Positions 14,901-29,900 of a DNA stretch of 64,000 nucleotides are shown here, piece by piece. The stretch spans positions 158,773 through 222,772 of the forward strand of contig VXAY01003221.1 in assembly GCA_013399855.1 (NCBI GenBank), written 5' to 3'. How positions within the stretch are numbered: position 1 is the stretch's first letter; each line of letters begins with the position of its first letter. A program made the position numbers and the translations under genes. Source of the DNA: Oxyruncus cristatus (lineage: Eukaryota > Chordata > Aves > Passeriformes > Cotingidae). The notes beneath the pieces are model-generated. The model made no database searches and was not told where the DNA came from. It worked only from the letters and a program-made list of their open reading frames with translations.

Positions 14901-17900
14901 TTTCCCCACATGGCATTAACTTTGTGAACCTGGACTACTACTGAGAAAAAAACAAAAGCAAGCAAGTTAATTGCCCACCTGTTCCTCTGAAGGGCTAAGC
15001 ATTCTTCATCACATTGCAACCTAAATCAGAGAAACAGAATTAGAGTCACAGCTGCTATTCATACTTTTCAAACTGTAGCTTTGTTGGTGTTATATCATCA
15101 TAGTCTAAAGAAGTAAGAAGAGTGTGTGAGAACAGTTTATTGTATTAGAACAGGTAGTAGAGCTAAAAATAAACGAACAAGCAACAATTAAAGATCTTTG
15201 ACCACACAACCCCTTCTTCAGCTCTTGAAAAGGAACAGCAATTACCGAAGTCATACAGAAACTGAGAAAAAAGGTTCTGAATTAGATGTTATTGGTAAAG
15301 TTTAAATATTGAGAAGAGAATGCAGTTGATATGAGCACTGAGGAGATGCTAGGAAGGACTGAAAATCAGCAAAGGAAGATGTCACAAGGTCACTTATTCC
15401 TATGAATCAAAAAAAAATCATCAGCTAAGAAAGTGCAAAATACTCTTTTAGCAGTATTGTTAAAGTAAGGGTCAGGCTATACAGGAAGACTAAGTCTTCA
15501 TATTACAGCTGGCATTTTGATCACCATATTATGCATTTTCCTTGTCACCTATGCTTCAGGTGAAGAACAAGGGCTTCAAATATGTTTCTATATCTATCTC
15601 CTTACCTGGCTTGCTTCATTTCTTTTTTCGTAATAAGCCTACTGATTTCCACGGAATCCCCAAGCTGTAGATCCGTTAACTTAGTGGCTATAGATATAGC
15701 AGCTATTCTGAAAAAGAAGAATATTAGATTTAGTTTGTGGCAATATAAACCTCTGTAAAGGTGTATAAAGGTGCAGATTTAACTTCCAGATATAAAAAGT
15801 AAGACAGACTGGCTTTTTTCTCATCAGAGTAAAGAATGGGACTCTCAGTTCCACATCACCTAGTTTTAGGAGTCTAATCTATCTATGCAAATTAAGATGT
15901 TACTCTCATCTCCCTCAAGAACTAGAAGGGAGACCAACAAGTGGGCACGCTTCTTAAGGAAGCCTAAAATAGGCAAGGCGAATACTCTTTCTCCACACTT
16001 GCTTAATATACAAACTACAGCTGACCAAACAGCTTTAACAACCCTTTTATATGTTTCTTGTTGTGTGCAAGTAAAATCTTACAAAGTACTTAAAAATTTG
16101 CTTAGAAAATATGGATGATACAATCCAAAGGGAAATAACAAAATGCCTACTGAGACTGTTACTATTTTCTTCACAAAGATTCTTCATCATTCTCTTCAAT
16201 AACGTCTTCCCAGGTCTTGCTTCGTAAAATTTGTATAACCATAATATACAGTAATTTTTTAATTAAATATCCCATATAATTTTCAAACAAAATCCTAAAA
16301 CCGGAATTTTCTATCCTCTGAACTATCTTTTTGGTTAAATTCAGATAAAAGAATATATGTTTGTCTCTATATGTTTTGCACCATATTCAGAGAACTAACC
16401 ACCTATCAGGTTCTAGGCTAGAAGTAGGTTAATCATATTAAATAAACCAAAATGCACTGAAAGGCACCACCACCTTCATATTTATCAGGTAGTGACAAAG
16501 TCTAGGTAATAGGACATTAGATGATATGACATCGTCATTTGTACCTTATGTACAGATATAGCAGCACACTCCCTTTCCTGTTCCCTTGGACATTCTTTCA
16601 CCAGCATTCACTGACAAACCTCAAAGCTGTTTCATCCTCCCTCTAATGTTACTGAGGAAACTTGGATACCCCACTAATTTGCTGACATTTACTTTGTTGT
16701 TGGGTTATTTTTGTTTATGGTTTTTGTTGTTTTGATCTGGTGGTAGGAAAAAAGACAAACTTTCCTCCACAAAATCGTAATATGTTAATCTTTTAGCAAC
16801 CTGTACTGCTTGAGTTATCAAACTTAGCTGGCACTAAATGCTGCTTCTGTTAATATCATGAGTCAAGAGTAATTTGTATGCACATATGAAGTACATTTGA
16901 ACTAACAGATAGAAACACTTGCTTTAAACAGAATGCTTCTTTCCCTTCCTCTTGATCTGGGTTCTGATTAGAGAAATAAATACACGTGTGTTCAGCTTAC
17001 GCATGCAAGGACTCTCACTGGCTTCAAAGGAACATTTTCCTTGAAGGAATACTTTTGCAGTGCCTGAGCAGCAGAGAAGAAACAGCCTTCAAAAATCTGG
17101 ACTTGTATGTTACCTTCCTAGCTTATCATTAGTGACAAGCATGTGTCAATTTAATCTGGCAATTCAAAGTTGAGTCAGTCTTCTGATTTGTATTCATAGT
17201 GAGACAGACCTTAAAAATACCAAACTCCTGCACATGTATCTTGCATTCAACTTAGTATTGCCTAAAACTGTTCTTAACTGTTTCTGATTAGCACATTTTT
17301 CTCCTTGTTTTCATTATATAATATTAAGCCCAGTGCGGAGCCTTCTTCTGTCAGAATTTGAATATGACCAGTGTTCAGCAGAAATAAAGCAGCATATCCT
17401 AAGCTGGGCTAGGATAAAAAAAGGCCCTCAGACAGCAGTTCCAAATAAAACAATCATTAAGAACCTTTCCTTGAAAGACCAGAAGAATCTCTGACTGTGC
17501 TTCTTTCAACTAGCATGCAGAGCAGAATTCTAACTGCATATTAATTTTTTACTCCTTTTGAATCACAGCCTCAGAATAAGATCTTTTAGCTTATTATTAC
17601 TGTTTTGCTATATTAATTTCAAAAGTTCCAAAGTCCCACTTCTTTTCCTTGTCCATTCTTTGCCCTCTCTCATATGAGAGAGAAATAAATTTGGAAATAG
17701 GATTTGGATACAAATCTATGGCAATAAGTGGAGTTAGATAGGACACAGTTTGCCTATTAAGAACCAAGATTCAGATGCCAAAGCTCTCCAGCCTAAATTT
17801 AGCTATTTCAGGACTATATCAAATCACTCTTAAGCATCCATCATCTCTATTGACGAGATTCCATCACATATGATTGGAAACTTAGACAGCAACTCACACG

Positions 17901-20900
17901 TGGACTGCAATCACCCACATTCAGGAGCCTGAATCTGGACCTGACAAATTAGTCTGTATCTAATTGCTCTACAAATGGAAGAGTCAAGCTTTGACACATC
18001 TCCATAGTTAGACTAATTAAACAGTAAAAAAAAAAAAAAGTGTTCTAGTCCAGCATAACTGGTATGATAGTTGAGGGGAATAAAAAATAAAAAACCCCCA
18101 GCTTGTATGTCAAAGGACAAAAAAGTGTGAAAAAAGTTTGTGAATTAAATACATTTAGTCAAGCCTGAAATTTAATCAAACTGCAAAGTATTAAGTCCAG
18201 TAAGGCATTAAAGGAATTATTATACTACCAACCTTTGATACGTATTAGATGCTTCTGAACAAATCATACTCTCCTCTCTTCTTCCACATTCACATTGAAG
18301 ATCAACCTATCGTATCACACAAGAGAGTAGCTTTTTTAAAACTTTGTCTTTTTATCGCCATGGAGGGGTGTGAGGGAGGTACCTTTAAAAAGTCCCATTT
18401 TAGTGGAATAATGGCTAACTAAAAGTGATTAATAGTTTCATTTTAAAAAAATCAATATTGTAAGTTTAGAGAAAAAATGTCATGCTATCAATATACCAAC
18501 ATGTCACAACCATTACTGACTGTTAATCAAACCATACAATTCTCCTGTGACTTTAAAACTAGTTTTCTTTGCATATCTAACCTTTGCACAGCACGAGGTT
18601 GTTGGGCAGGGTGAAGACGGGTGACACGGAGCCATACAGGGATGATTACAATATAGCCTTGGAATGATACACGGCTGTTTACACTCTTCATCTATAAGAC
18701 ATTCTCCTTTATGACAGATTCTTTTACATTTGTGCATCCCACATTTCAACATTTGATTGCAGCGAAGTCCGCAGGAAATGTCGGTGAGATGACAAGGAAT
18801 ATTACTTCGCAGCTGAAAGAGGGGAAGAAAAAGATGACAACTAACAATAAAAATTGTCAATGGAAATCTCAAAGTGGTTTTACTGTTCACACTTTTTGGT
18901 ATTGCAAGAATCTTAACACTAAAATATTTAACTCAAAGACTTGAGTTTTGCTTTATACCATAGTCCAATACAGCAGTTGGTCTGAATGTATATGGAATAA
19001 AAGACATACTTCTGCAATTTAATCACATTAAACTCAACTCCAGTAACATATTCTATTCCAAAGAAGCCAGAAAAATATAAGCCTACAGTCCTAGAAATTG
19101 TTTAATATTCAAATACATTAATTGTCCAGAACTTACTTCATGCTTGCCCATACACCATTTCTGAGTGAGATAAGTACAGGGTGGACACTTCTCCTCACTA
19201 TGACATGAATGGTACACTGCAGCCACAGAGATATAAAAGCCATAACAGTTTTATAAGCATACTTCAGTTGAATGCATTAAAGGAGACAGTAAGGACTATT
19301 AAACAAGAGTTTGCATTTCAAAATTACACAATTTATGGTAAGGATAACGCTTCATTTAAGAATAATGTGTTCTTTAAAAATTATGATAGCTGGTGTTTAG
19401 GCGAATACTCTTCCATTATTTCTAAATTAAATAGCAGATAATTTTCTAACTTCTGAGTAGGGTTATACTATCAGGCAGAATTTGACAGAAAGCATATTTG
19501 TTTGACCCATGCTAATTATTTTGCCATCAACCAATGTAATTCCAAAGAACACAAAAACTAATTGTTCACTAGATTATCCTACTACTTCAATAGAGCACTT
19601 GATCTTTGGAATGTAACATTTAATGTGTTGTGACTACTAATAACGATCAGAAAAAATGGCAATGCTTTTACCAGTGAGAAGTACCACTAGTAGTATTCAT
19701 TGCAAGTTTTTAGCTGGTTGGCTTTTAAGGAAAGATTTTTGGAAATAAAGTTTCAAACAGACTTACGTACACTTTTCTACGTTTTGATTGAAAAAAAAAT
19801 GAAGTACAAAACAAAAAATCCCCACAAGCAAAAGTAAATGGCCTGACTTACCTGGATGATCACAGTCATGCGGCCTGGTACATGTTTTTTTACACTCGGG
19901 TGGCTGAGTGCCACAGGGGACAGGGGGGTAAATCACAGATTCACCACAATAACAAGTTAACTCATCAAAACCTGAAAAAAAAAAAAAAAAGTCAAATACA
20001 TCTTAATGGCTACATGTATTTGCATGTCTTGTCCATGAGAAATCTTTACATGCCATGCAAATGTTTTACTCTATCTTTGGGGTTTTTTATATTAAGCACT
20101 AATATTTGATAATAGTGAATTTATTAGCTTTTCTGGCTCGCACGACTAAACTAGACTTTCGTGATTTTGTTAGGAATTATGCTTGCCATGTGCTCCCATG
20201 GTCTGCAGCCAAGTTTCCAGTTGATGGCACTCAGACCTCTCACACACTGAACAGAGAATGAGATTATACTAAAAGATATTTAATATTAACTACGACAGGA
20301 TAGACATGAAGTGTATGGATCTCTGTCAGACAAGTACATTCACCAGCCGCTTCATTTGTTCATTTTATTTTGTCTTCACTCCATTTTCCCACAAATCAAC
20401 CTTGATTCCTCCCAAATAATCTAACAAAATAAACTGTAGTGGGTTGACCCTGGCTGGATGCCAGGCTCCCACCAAAGCCACTCTATCACTCCCCTTCACA
20501 AGCAGACAGAAGAGAGAAAATATAACGAAAGGTTCATGAGTTAAGGACTGGGAGAGGTCACTCACTAAATACTGTCACAGGCAAAACAGACTCAATTTGG
20601 GGATATTAACTGAATTTGTTACTAACAAAATCACAGCAGGATAATGAGAAGTAAAATAAATCTTCCCCCCACCTCTCCCTCCTTCCTGAGCTCTACCTCC
20701 TCCCCTCCAGCAGCACAGGGACACAGGGAATGAGGGTTACAGTCAGTTCATCACACATTGTTCCTGCCATTGCTCAGGGAGAAAGTCCTTCCCCTGCTCC
20801 AGTGTGGGGTCCCTCCCACAGGAGAGAGCTCTCCATGAACTTCTCCAACACAGCTCCATCCCCCAGGCAACAGTTCTCCACAACCTGCTCCACTGCGGGT

Positions 20901-23900
20901 CACTTTTCTGTTGGATGCAGTCCTTCAGGCAAAGCTTGCTCCAGTGTGGATTCCTCACAGGGTCGTAAGTCCTACCAGGAAACCTACTCTAGTGGGTACA
21001 CAGATCCCTGCCAGGAGCCTGCTCCAGCACTGGTTTCCCATGGGTTCACAGCCTCTTTTGGGCGGCAACCAACTCCGGTGTGGGGCTACTCCATGGGCTG
21101 CAGGTGGATCTCTGTATCCCCACTGACCTTCATGGCCTGCATGGGGACAGCCTGCCTCACCATAGTTTTCACCTGGGCTGCAGAGGAATCTGCCTGCAGC
21201 ACCTGCTGTCCCTCCTTCTGCAGGGACCTTGGCATCTGCAGAGTTGCTCCTCTCACATATTCTCAACTCTTCTCTTCTCTGGCCACAATTACACCTGCAC
21301 AATACCTTTTCTTTCTTCTTAAAACAGAGGCATTACTACCGTTCCCGTCTGGCTCAGCCTTGGCCAGCAGGGGATCCATCTTGGAGGCAGCTGGCATTGG
21401 TTCTGGCAGACACGGGGGAAGTTTCTAGCAGCTTTTCACAGAAGCCACTCCTGTGAGCTCCTGCTACCAAAACCTGGCCACGGAAAACCGATATATTCAT
21501 TGACCCCAGTTTAGCTACATCTGCACCCACATCTGCTATTTCTGCTATCATTCGCTAGGTCATACCAGCATGACACAACCAGCAAAGTTTTGCTGGCCTG
21601 GAAAAATTCCACTCCCAAAACGGTTCCCAATACATTTCCTCCTCCAATTACTTGTGAAGCTCAGTCATCTTTCACCCTTATGGGTGAGGAACAGATGTGA
21701 AAACCATCCATTCCTCGAGGCACTATCTGAAACTTTTTTCAGCTTTTCATTTTTTTTTTTTGTTATGTTCAGAAATTGCTCATGTCCAGTTATTTTTTAC
21801 AGTCTGTTCCATCAGCCAAACCTCAGGCCAGGTCCTACTCATTTGCCCATGTGTCTTGGAATACAGCAGTTAGTAGAAAGAACTGCAATTCTTCTCTAAG
21901 GAGACTCAATTACAATAAATTCCAGCAAGTAAGAATGCCAGGGAGAACAAAATGTTATGAGTTAGAAGGAAGGAGCAGAAAATATTCAGAATGTCCATTT
22001 CTATGGAAAGGAAGCATGGGAAAGAGTTGTCCCACACTACAGGTCTTGAGACAACCTACAATACTCTAGACTTGAAAGCCACACATTTTCCTTCGTCCAG
22101 GAAGATGAAAGACCAGAGACCAAGGTCCCTGGAAGATCTGAATGTTAGACAGTTACACTGGCTGCTTGCTATCGACAAGAAGTGACAGGTGAAAAATCTT
22201 AACTATAATAAAAGTCCCATTACTAGGACTAATGAGAATAATGGGGAGAGAATGCAGAGAGGTCTAATCCAAACAACAGAAATACAAAATCTGAAAATTA
22301 AAAAAAAAAAGGCACTGTCTCTAATGCTGACATTATTTATTTTCCCCGAGAGATGTATTGCTGTCTTGAAGTAGACCAGGTGTACATAGAGACCCTGGAA
22401 CAGAAAGGGATCTCACCTATCAGCATTAAGAAAATTACAGTGGAAAGGAAAAGTATGTAGGAGGCACACAGAACCACAGAAGTGTAGATGCACTCTAGTA
22501 TTGCATCTTGGTGTCAGCCCTCACCATTCCCAGCAAGAACAGTAGTGGAGATGGAAGCAGGGGTAAGAAATCCAGTAGCCAAGTGGCTTGCAGATGATCA
22601 TGCCACAGCATTTGATACTATGGCTAACGTAGCCCAACTGCAAAGTGGTGACTTGAGAGGTGAGTCAGAGTCAAGAATGGCCTTCTGAGTGCTGAGAAGC
22701 ACTCACCGTCCACTACAGGGTCACAGTCATATAGGAACATACGACGCATGCCTCTGAAATCTCAACCAGCAGCATTCAGGGAAAGCAGAAATCTTTGAAG
22801 ATACTGGTTAGCTGATTTACCTCTGGATAGATTCAGAATAGGAACCTTCAGGGACACAGAGGTTTAAGCCAAATTACCATAATTATCTAGTTCCTGGAGT
22901 AGGTAACTGCTTTTCCAGTATTCAGAAAAGAGCCACAGGGCCTTGCTGCAAAATTTCAGCAGGGAAGATTGACCTCTAGATCACATCACATCCAATACTG
23001 GAGCAATTTACACAGGAGGCCATCCTTAGCTCTCTCCAGGTTATGACAGGCATATGAACCTTTGGTCTGAGAGTGAACTACAATCCTCAAAAATATTGCA
23101 GCAATGTGGAGAAGTTTAATGATCTTAAACATTAAACCCATGGAATCCACTGAAGAAAAACAACTGCTCAGAAAAAACTGCATTCTGACTCAACTAGACC
23201 AGAAGTTACTAACAGGACCTCTGAGACATTAAGATTACTATTTTGCTTTGTCAAGAGAAATGTCTGGACGCAGAAACATTTATATTTCTAATGAGAGATA
23301 CAGTCAACATGCATCATATTCATAGGCTATTAAGACAGACTACAACGCTATTTCAAGCACAGTGAGCTTTAGAGGCCCTAGTACCTTCTCTTTTCCAGAA
23401 TATTTCTACGAAAAGTTGGTCTCCACAAAAGTGGAGGTCTTTGACTATATCCACATGCATATAAGTAGAGACTCATGTACTACTGCAGGTCAGGCACTTC
23501 CAGTTGTAAACAGTATCCTTATAATCTATATTACCTCTCTCCTTTTCACCAATGTGAAATGGATCACATTCTCTGTCTGACCAGTTAAACTAATATATTT
23601 CTATAATAAATAAGAAACAATCTACTTTTGCACGTAACTCACTTGTTTGCCAGCATGTTTGACAACTGCCCCGATGACAGGGTTCTTCACATCTATGAAG
23701 CCCACAGTTGAGTTTACGACCACAAACCAAGGAGCACTTATGTTCTGTGTCCTAGGAAAAGGAAAAAAAAAAAAAAAAGAAAGCAGACTTCAACTATAAA
23801 TGCCATTGGTTTACTTTTTCTCTCGAAGGTCAGTAACCAGTAACTGACAAAACGGTATAGTGCAAAAAATAGCTTAGGCCAGATCTATACAGCTTTTCCA

Positions 23901-26900
23901 TTGCTGCATGGATATACAATTTTTAAAGCAGATTCTGTTAAGACTTTTGTTACAGACATAGCTACATCACAGCTTATGCTTCTTCTATTAAGTAATATTC
24001 TTCCCCTCTACATTCTCCCTGGAATCACTTTCATTGATGAAAAGCCTCTTTGCACTGATTTAGCTGGAACATGGCTTTATATTTATAATGATACCCATAA
24101 AACAAATCCTGCAAAATAAATGCATGCACAAACTTTCTGAACATGACCAATACTGAAAATAGAGAATGAAGATGCACAAAAGAAAAACAGACTGGTAACA
24201 TCACAAGCAAAACCAAACATACACCATATCAAACCATTTTATAAAACCGCATGTAAACTTACCACACAGCAAACTTCATTACACTTGTGTCGTCCACATG
24301 ATCTTTTCTTGTTGCATCGCTTGTCACACATGAATGTAATAGCAGCTATTAAAAACAAAAAAGCCCCCAAGAAGTCTTAACTTTTATGTCTTTGCTTATG
24401 CTGAGAACAAAAGCTGCAATCACAATATTATGCTAAGGCTGTTGCAGGGCATGGTCTAGAAAGACTTAACAAAGTAAGCCAGCAAGCAAACTTTTAAATT
24501 ACATGTTCTCCCACATTAATTCGCCATGTGGACACTTGCCTTCCTTTAAATAAAACCTTATTCAAAAGGATTTTAGAGAGCAGAATACCTGAAGCTAGTT
24601 TAGTTCACGTTAATCTTCACACTGTAAACTAAAGAGGATATTCTGATACACTGAAGCACTACAAACATCCAAGACTGCTTAAATTGGTAGGGCAGTTACA
24701 CTCAGCTAAAAACAACTATGTTGATATCCTCATGAAACTAGTGCTAACCAAGAACATCCTTATTACCACACACAAGTAACAAAAGCAATCACTTCTGGAT
24801 TCCACAAGAGCAAGGACATAGATGAGAGCTCAAACTAGGAAATATGCATATTAGGTCCTTACATCTTGTAAATAAGTACCTCAGTAGGACAGGGGTCCAT
24901 CAAGTAAAGATTTCACTGAGGGGAATTCTGAGATGCTACATCCAGAATACTAAGAAACATTGAACAGGAACTATCTGCCAAGCTCAGATGCAAAGACCAT
25001 CTGCAAAAACCAGCAGCACACCACGTGAAACAGAATCAAAGCTTGTATTTCCCAAGAAACTTGGGCAGGAGCAGAGCAAAACCATTACTCTGAATCTGAG
25101 CTGTGCAAGTTTATCCAAAGATATACAGGATGATGGGAGGGGGCAACCTACTGAATATGGTGCCATACAAAACTGTTGCTTAGACAGATTTGTCTGGAAT
25201 CTTTGAGACCAAATGTGAAGAAGTCTTTCCTAATGTAAAAAATGGACAAAAATTAAAGATGTTTATTTCAAACCTCTTCCCCAAAATAGCAGCATGACCA
25301 GCACCATGACCCAGCAGCAGCAATGACCAACTTGACATAGAAGTACAGATAAAAGAAGGAGTACTGATCAGCTCTTTGCCAACTTTGTCAATCAAATCCC
25401 AAATTAATATGAGCTGTGTATAATTTTTAAAACAACTTCACATTGTATATGTATTATAACCTTGTACCTTTATTTCTGAGAAGAGCACATGGGACTTCCT
25501 AGGAAACAAACAGAGAGCCATTAGGTTAGAACAGATGAAACACATCAATCACACTTATCTAGAAAACTCTCAGTCACATGACAGAGAAAGACTCCGCAGA
25601 TTCAGTTTCCAAGTGTATAAACACATCTGTATGCAAAAGTGAAACAAGAGTAGGAAAAAAAATCCTCAAATATTTTAACATAGTATTTTTTCCATAAAGA
25701 GTCAATACCAATTAAATAAAAATTGTAGTTTTGTATTCTCCACTTAAATCAGCAGATAATGCTGTGAAGTGACAAAATCAAGTTTGTCCTAAGGAACCAG
25801 AAATTTGCACGATGGAAACCAAGAGATCTCCCAGAGAATACCTGACAGTCCATAAATTTGTGTTTCGACCAACTGTCCCAAAAATTTAATGAGTAAAAAA
25901 AGAAAGAAAGAAAGAGTAAAGTCAAATCTTACGCTCTAAGAAGTTATACCTAAAGATCTCAACATTAAAATATGATGGATGAAAACAACACTGTTGACAT
26001 TTGAACCTTCAGCCATCACAATTTTATATTCTGAGCTGTCATTACTGAGTATCAAATTTTTATGACTGATGTAAATTATCACTGTAGTTCACTCTTACCT
26101 TTTTAAGAAGCATCTTTCTGGTGTCTGAGAAGCTGCATAAACTAAAACCAAAACCTCACTACTTATTTCAGGACTCAAAATACAATCTGAAGTATTCTAC
26201 CTTCAGTAAACTCGTAGGAGAAAGCTGTTCCAACCTCTAGCAAACTCTCAGTCATTTCTATGTACCTTTAGACTTATATATTTAGAATGATATATTGCAG
26301 ATGATATGTAACAGTTCAAAAAAGTCATTAGAACTCCTGCGATTGTAGCAAAAATTTCAAAGCTATGATTACAGAAAGTAGTATACTTTAAAAATATACT
26401 ATTTATTATATAACAATAGCTGAGAATCTGCAGGGTCGTTGTGTAAATGTACAAAGAATGTGAATCAGTAAAAACTTCAAATTCTCCACAAAAATTTCTA
26501 CAAGAAATCTGTAAGATATTACTATAAAGTTTTAATTAGGCTGCCTTCTCTCAGTTTACTTTACTCTTGGTAAAACCGCCATTCTTTGTGCTATATAAAT
26601 ACTCCAGGATAATACGGGATTTTGCAGACCACTTACACCAGTAGAACGCTGTGCAAACTCTGCCAAAATACTTCAAAAACTGCCTCCATAGTAAATAGCC
26701 TACATTCAACTTCACAGTATAATCTAGTTAGGATGTATCAGTCAGTATACAATGCAGGTTCTGCAACTAAAGAGTACAGCACCTCTTATGCTTCTTAGCT
26801 TTCTTTTCCTCAACTACTCCAGCTCCTTTCTCTCCACAGCTTTAAAAGCCAACAAAGATTACCTGTTTCCATGGTCAAACTTTATACACTCACCTTTTTT

Positions 26901-29900
26901 TTGAATCCACACCTACAATAAATATTTGATGTGTGAGAACATGGTCTACAGTCTCCTTCATGGCAAAGGCTTTCACATGTATGAACGAACTCTAGCAAAA
27001 TGAGAATACAAATATTAAGAAAAAAAAATAAAATCTATGACCTGGAACTTCATATTTATGAGGAGCACCACTGGTCAAAGATACTAAGCCCATGTGCAGC
27101 TGGGTTTTATTTCCTGATTTTAAAGGATCATCATGAATAAACAGCCAGACTGCAGGCTCTGCAAGGGTTTTTAAATTTAGTTTGGTTAAAACTCAAAAGC
27201 ACTAATCAAATAATTATTTACTGAAATAAAACATTTAAAGACCACTTTTTTTTGTTTTGTTTTAAACTATGAGATACTTTTAATACTCTGATACAGAAAT
27301 TTCTAATTACCATAGCTACCACAAGAAAGAGGTTTGCCACATGTCTTTCCACATGACGGGATAGGATCTGTGCATATTTTACGTTCAACACATCCTAGTT
27401 CCAGTAACTTGCTGAGAGGAGTCTGACCACAGGGACAGCGATACACTACTTGTGGAAGTCGTGGACAAAGCTGGCAAGGCTGAGGATGGCATACTTGCTT
27501 ACAGTTGTGCCTCCCACAATTTAATTTCCTGGTAAAAAAAAACAAAACCAAAGAAACAAAAAACAAAACAAGCAAAAACTTAAAAGGGGAATTATCTAGG
27601 AGTATCATGATCACTCAGTGTGAATAAGATGACCTTTTTCTTTTCAAAAGCCTGAATTATAATGACCTTACTTGCCACATATATTCTGACATGAGAAACT
27701 CCCAAATCCATCAGAGAATTCTTCCTTTGACCCACACAGTACTTCTTTGAAGTTGCTTCCACAGTAACACACTGAAAGAAAGTGATATTTCACAGAAAAC
27801 AACACAACAGAATATCAGTGATAAAACACCTCCAACATATATAAAATGTGAAAAATTGTTACAGTCAGTTTTTATTTCAGCAATGGAGGTTTTCTGTCCT
27901 GCAGAAGTTGGAATTCTGGCAATAGTTGTTTTGATAAGTAGATAAAAACTAAAGGGGAGGTATTATCTGCACAAAAAGCTTACTTATTAAGCAGTATACA
28001 TAGGAAGTTAATAATTACCTTAAAAGTTGAGAAAACTAACTTGCAATTTTCTATATAAACTGTTCTATGAAAATGTATTTGTATACTGGCATACATACCT
28101 ACTTAATTCTATTTCCATTCAAGACCAAGTTTGGAAAATTTTAACAAGAAATCATTAGAAGCTTGTTGAAGAAGCTTCCACGTACTGTTTAATTAAGTCT
28201 TGTAATTATAGTAGAAGATTCAGTAGGACCTTAGGACAACTCAGATATGAAGATATCAGTCCAAGCCCTTACTTAAAGCAGAGTCAGCAGTGAGACTGGA
28301 CCATGTTACTCAGTGTTTTATTTGGTTGGGTCTTGAAAACCTCCAAGAAAAGAGTTTTTCCTTACAGTTAGTTGTAACTTTTCAATTTACACTCATTGTC
28401 TCTCATCCTTCACACATATATAGCCTCTCTCTGTCTTCTTGATTACTGAAGGACCACTATTCAGCTGTCTCAAGCTAACAAAGTCCAATATCACCAGCCT
28501 GTCCTAATAAGGTACATGCTCCAACAGCCTAACCATCGTGGCAGGATTCCAACAACAGATTTGTTAAGTAAAAATCGGCACTTGCCTCTTGGTACTGTTT
28601 TGGTTGTTTTTTTTTTTTTCCCCCCCCTCTTGTTTTCATAGCATAGGATGAATATACATACCCAATTTCAATACTTACCTTGTTGTACTGTTAACTGGCA
28701 AGGTGAACATTTTCCTGCATGGCACACTTGAGTACAGCTGTGCTTACCACAGTTTAAAGTATTTCCACATACATTAGAACAACGAATTTTTGTTGATTGG
28801 CCACAGCGAACTGAATGACTGCAGAGAAATGACATCATAGTCTGTCAGCTACCTTAAAATCTACAGAGTATTTGATAAAAAGGAAAACACATTTTCAATA
28901 AAATGCCAAAATCTTTTTATTCATGGAATCTTTCAGGAAATAATACAGCTATTTTTTTTCACCTGCTTCCCCTCTCCGACCCCACTAAAGTAGGACACAT
29001 CATAGTAGTGAGTCTACAGATTTTTTCCTGAAGAAAACGAGGGGAAAAAACAGAGGTGACACTAAAACCTTAACCTAGTGTATGGTTATGCATTGTGCCA
29101 GAAAAGCAGATGTTTGTAATACAGACATCCTTCCAAAGACTTAAACAATCCTAAGTCCACCAAGCACAATGAAGATAGGAATGTGGGCCTTAACAGTGGG
29201 TCAGTAGTCTATGAAAAGAATTGAGTTTTTAATTAAATCATCAAAAAATAGGACAAAACTATAAAGTCTCCTGTTTTTCAACTCTGGCTGGCCCGTACAA
29301 TGCCTGTAAAATTTAAATTTAAAACAGTAACCTCAAAATATTCTAAAGGAAGAGGTGCCATCCATACACCCTGGGTGCTAACCCAGGACATGTGAAATAA
29401 TGCTATTTTGAAGCAAGTTTTAAGTATCAAATGTAGAATTACAAAAATCAGCAAATCTGGTGAAGTAGCTGACATCTGGAAAAAATTATAAAACAAAGTT
29501 CATTGCACCTATTAAACTTTTAAATGCCAGAAATAGCCAGAAAAACAAAACCCAACCAACCGATCAAGCAGAAAACCCCAATTAAAAAAACCCACAAAGA
29601 ATCAACCAACCAAAAACAACAGAAAAAGAAGGTGATCTCACTAGGTAAAATATAATTCAGTAATCAACAACCAATCCATTTTCCTACTGAAAACAATCCT
29701 TTCAACTACAAATAATGCCACAGAAATTGCTGCACCACCTTCTAAAAAATTAAGATCATGTGCTAACACTGAACCTGGTTTTTGTTTGCTTTGGTTCTGT
29801 AAACAATTTCTTACACAGAATCAGCTCTAGGTAGCTAAAAAAGGGATTCTAAAGACTCAGACCAACTGATTATGAGATAGTATGGGCAGTACCATCTCGC

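Larger units (their letters stand above)
24346..26893. other. NFX1 introns 11 and 10: nothing recognised
   Basis: AT-rich intronic sequence on both sides of the 31-nt microexon at 25468-25498, with an AAAG run near 25901. Confidence 0.7.

Noticed and set aside
20730..21428. 232-codon plus-strand open frame
   Set aside because: It lies wholly in the repetitive interior of an LTR, antisense to its direction, and has no domain.
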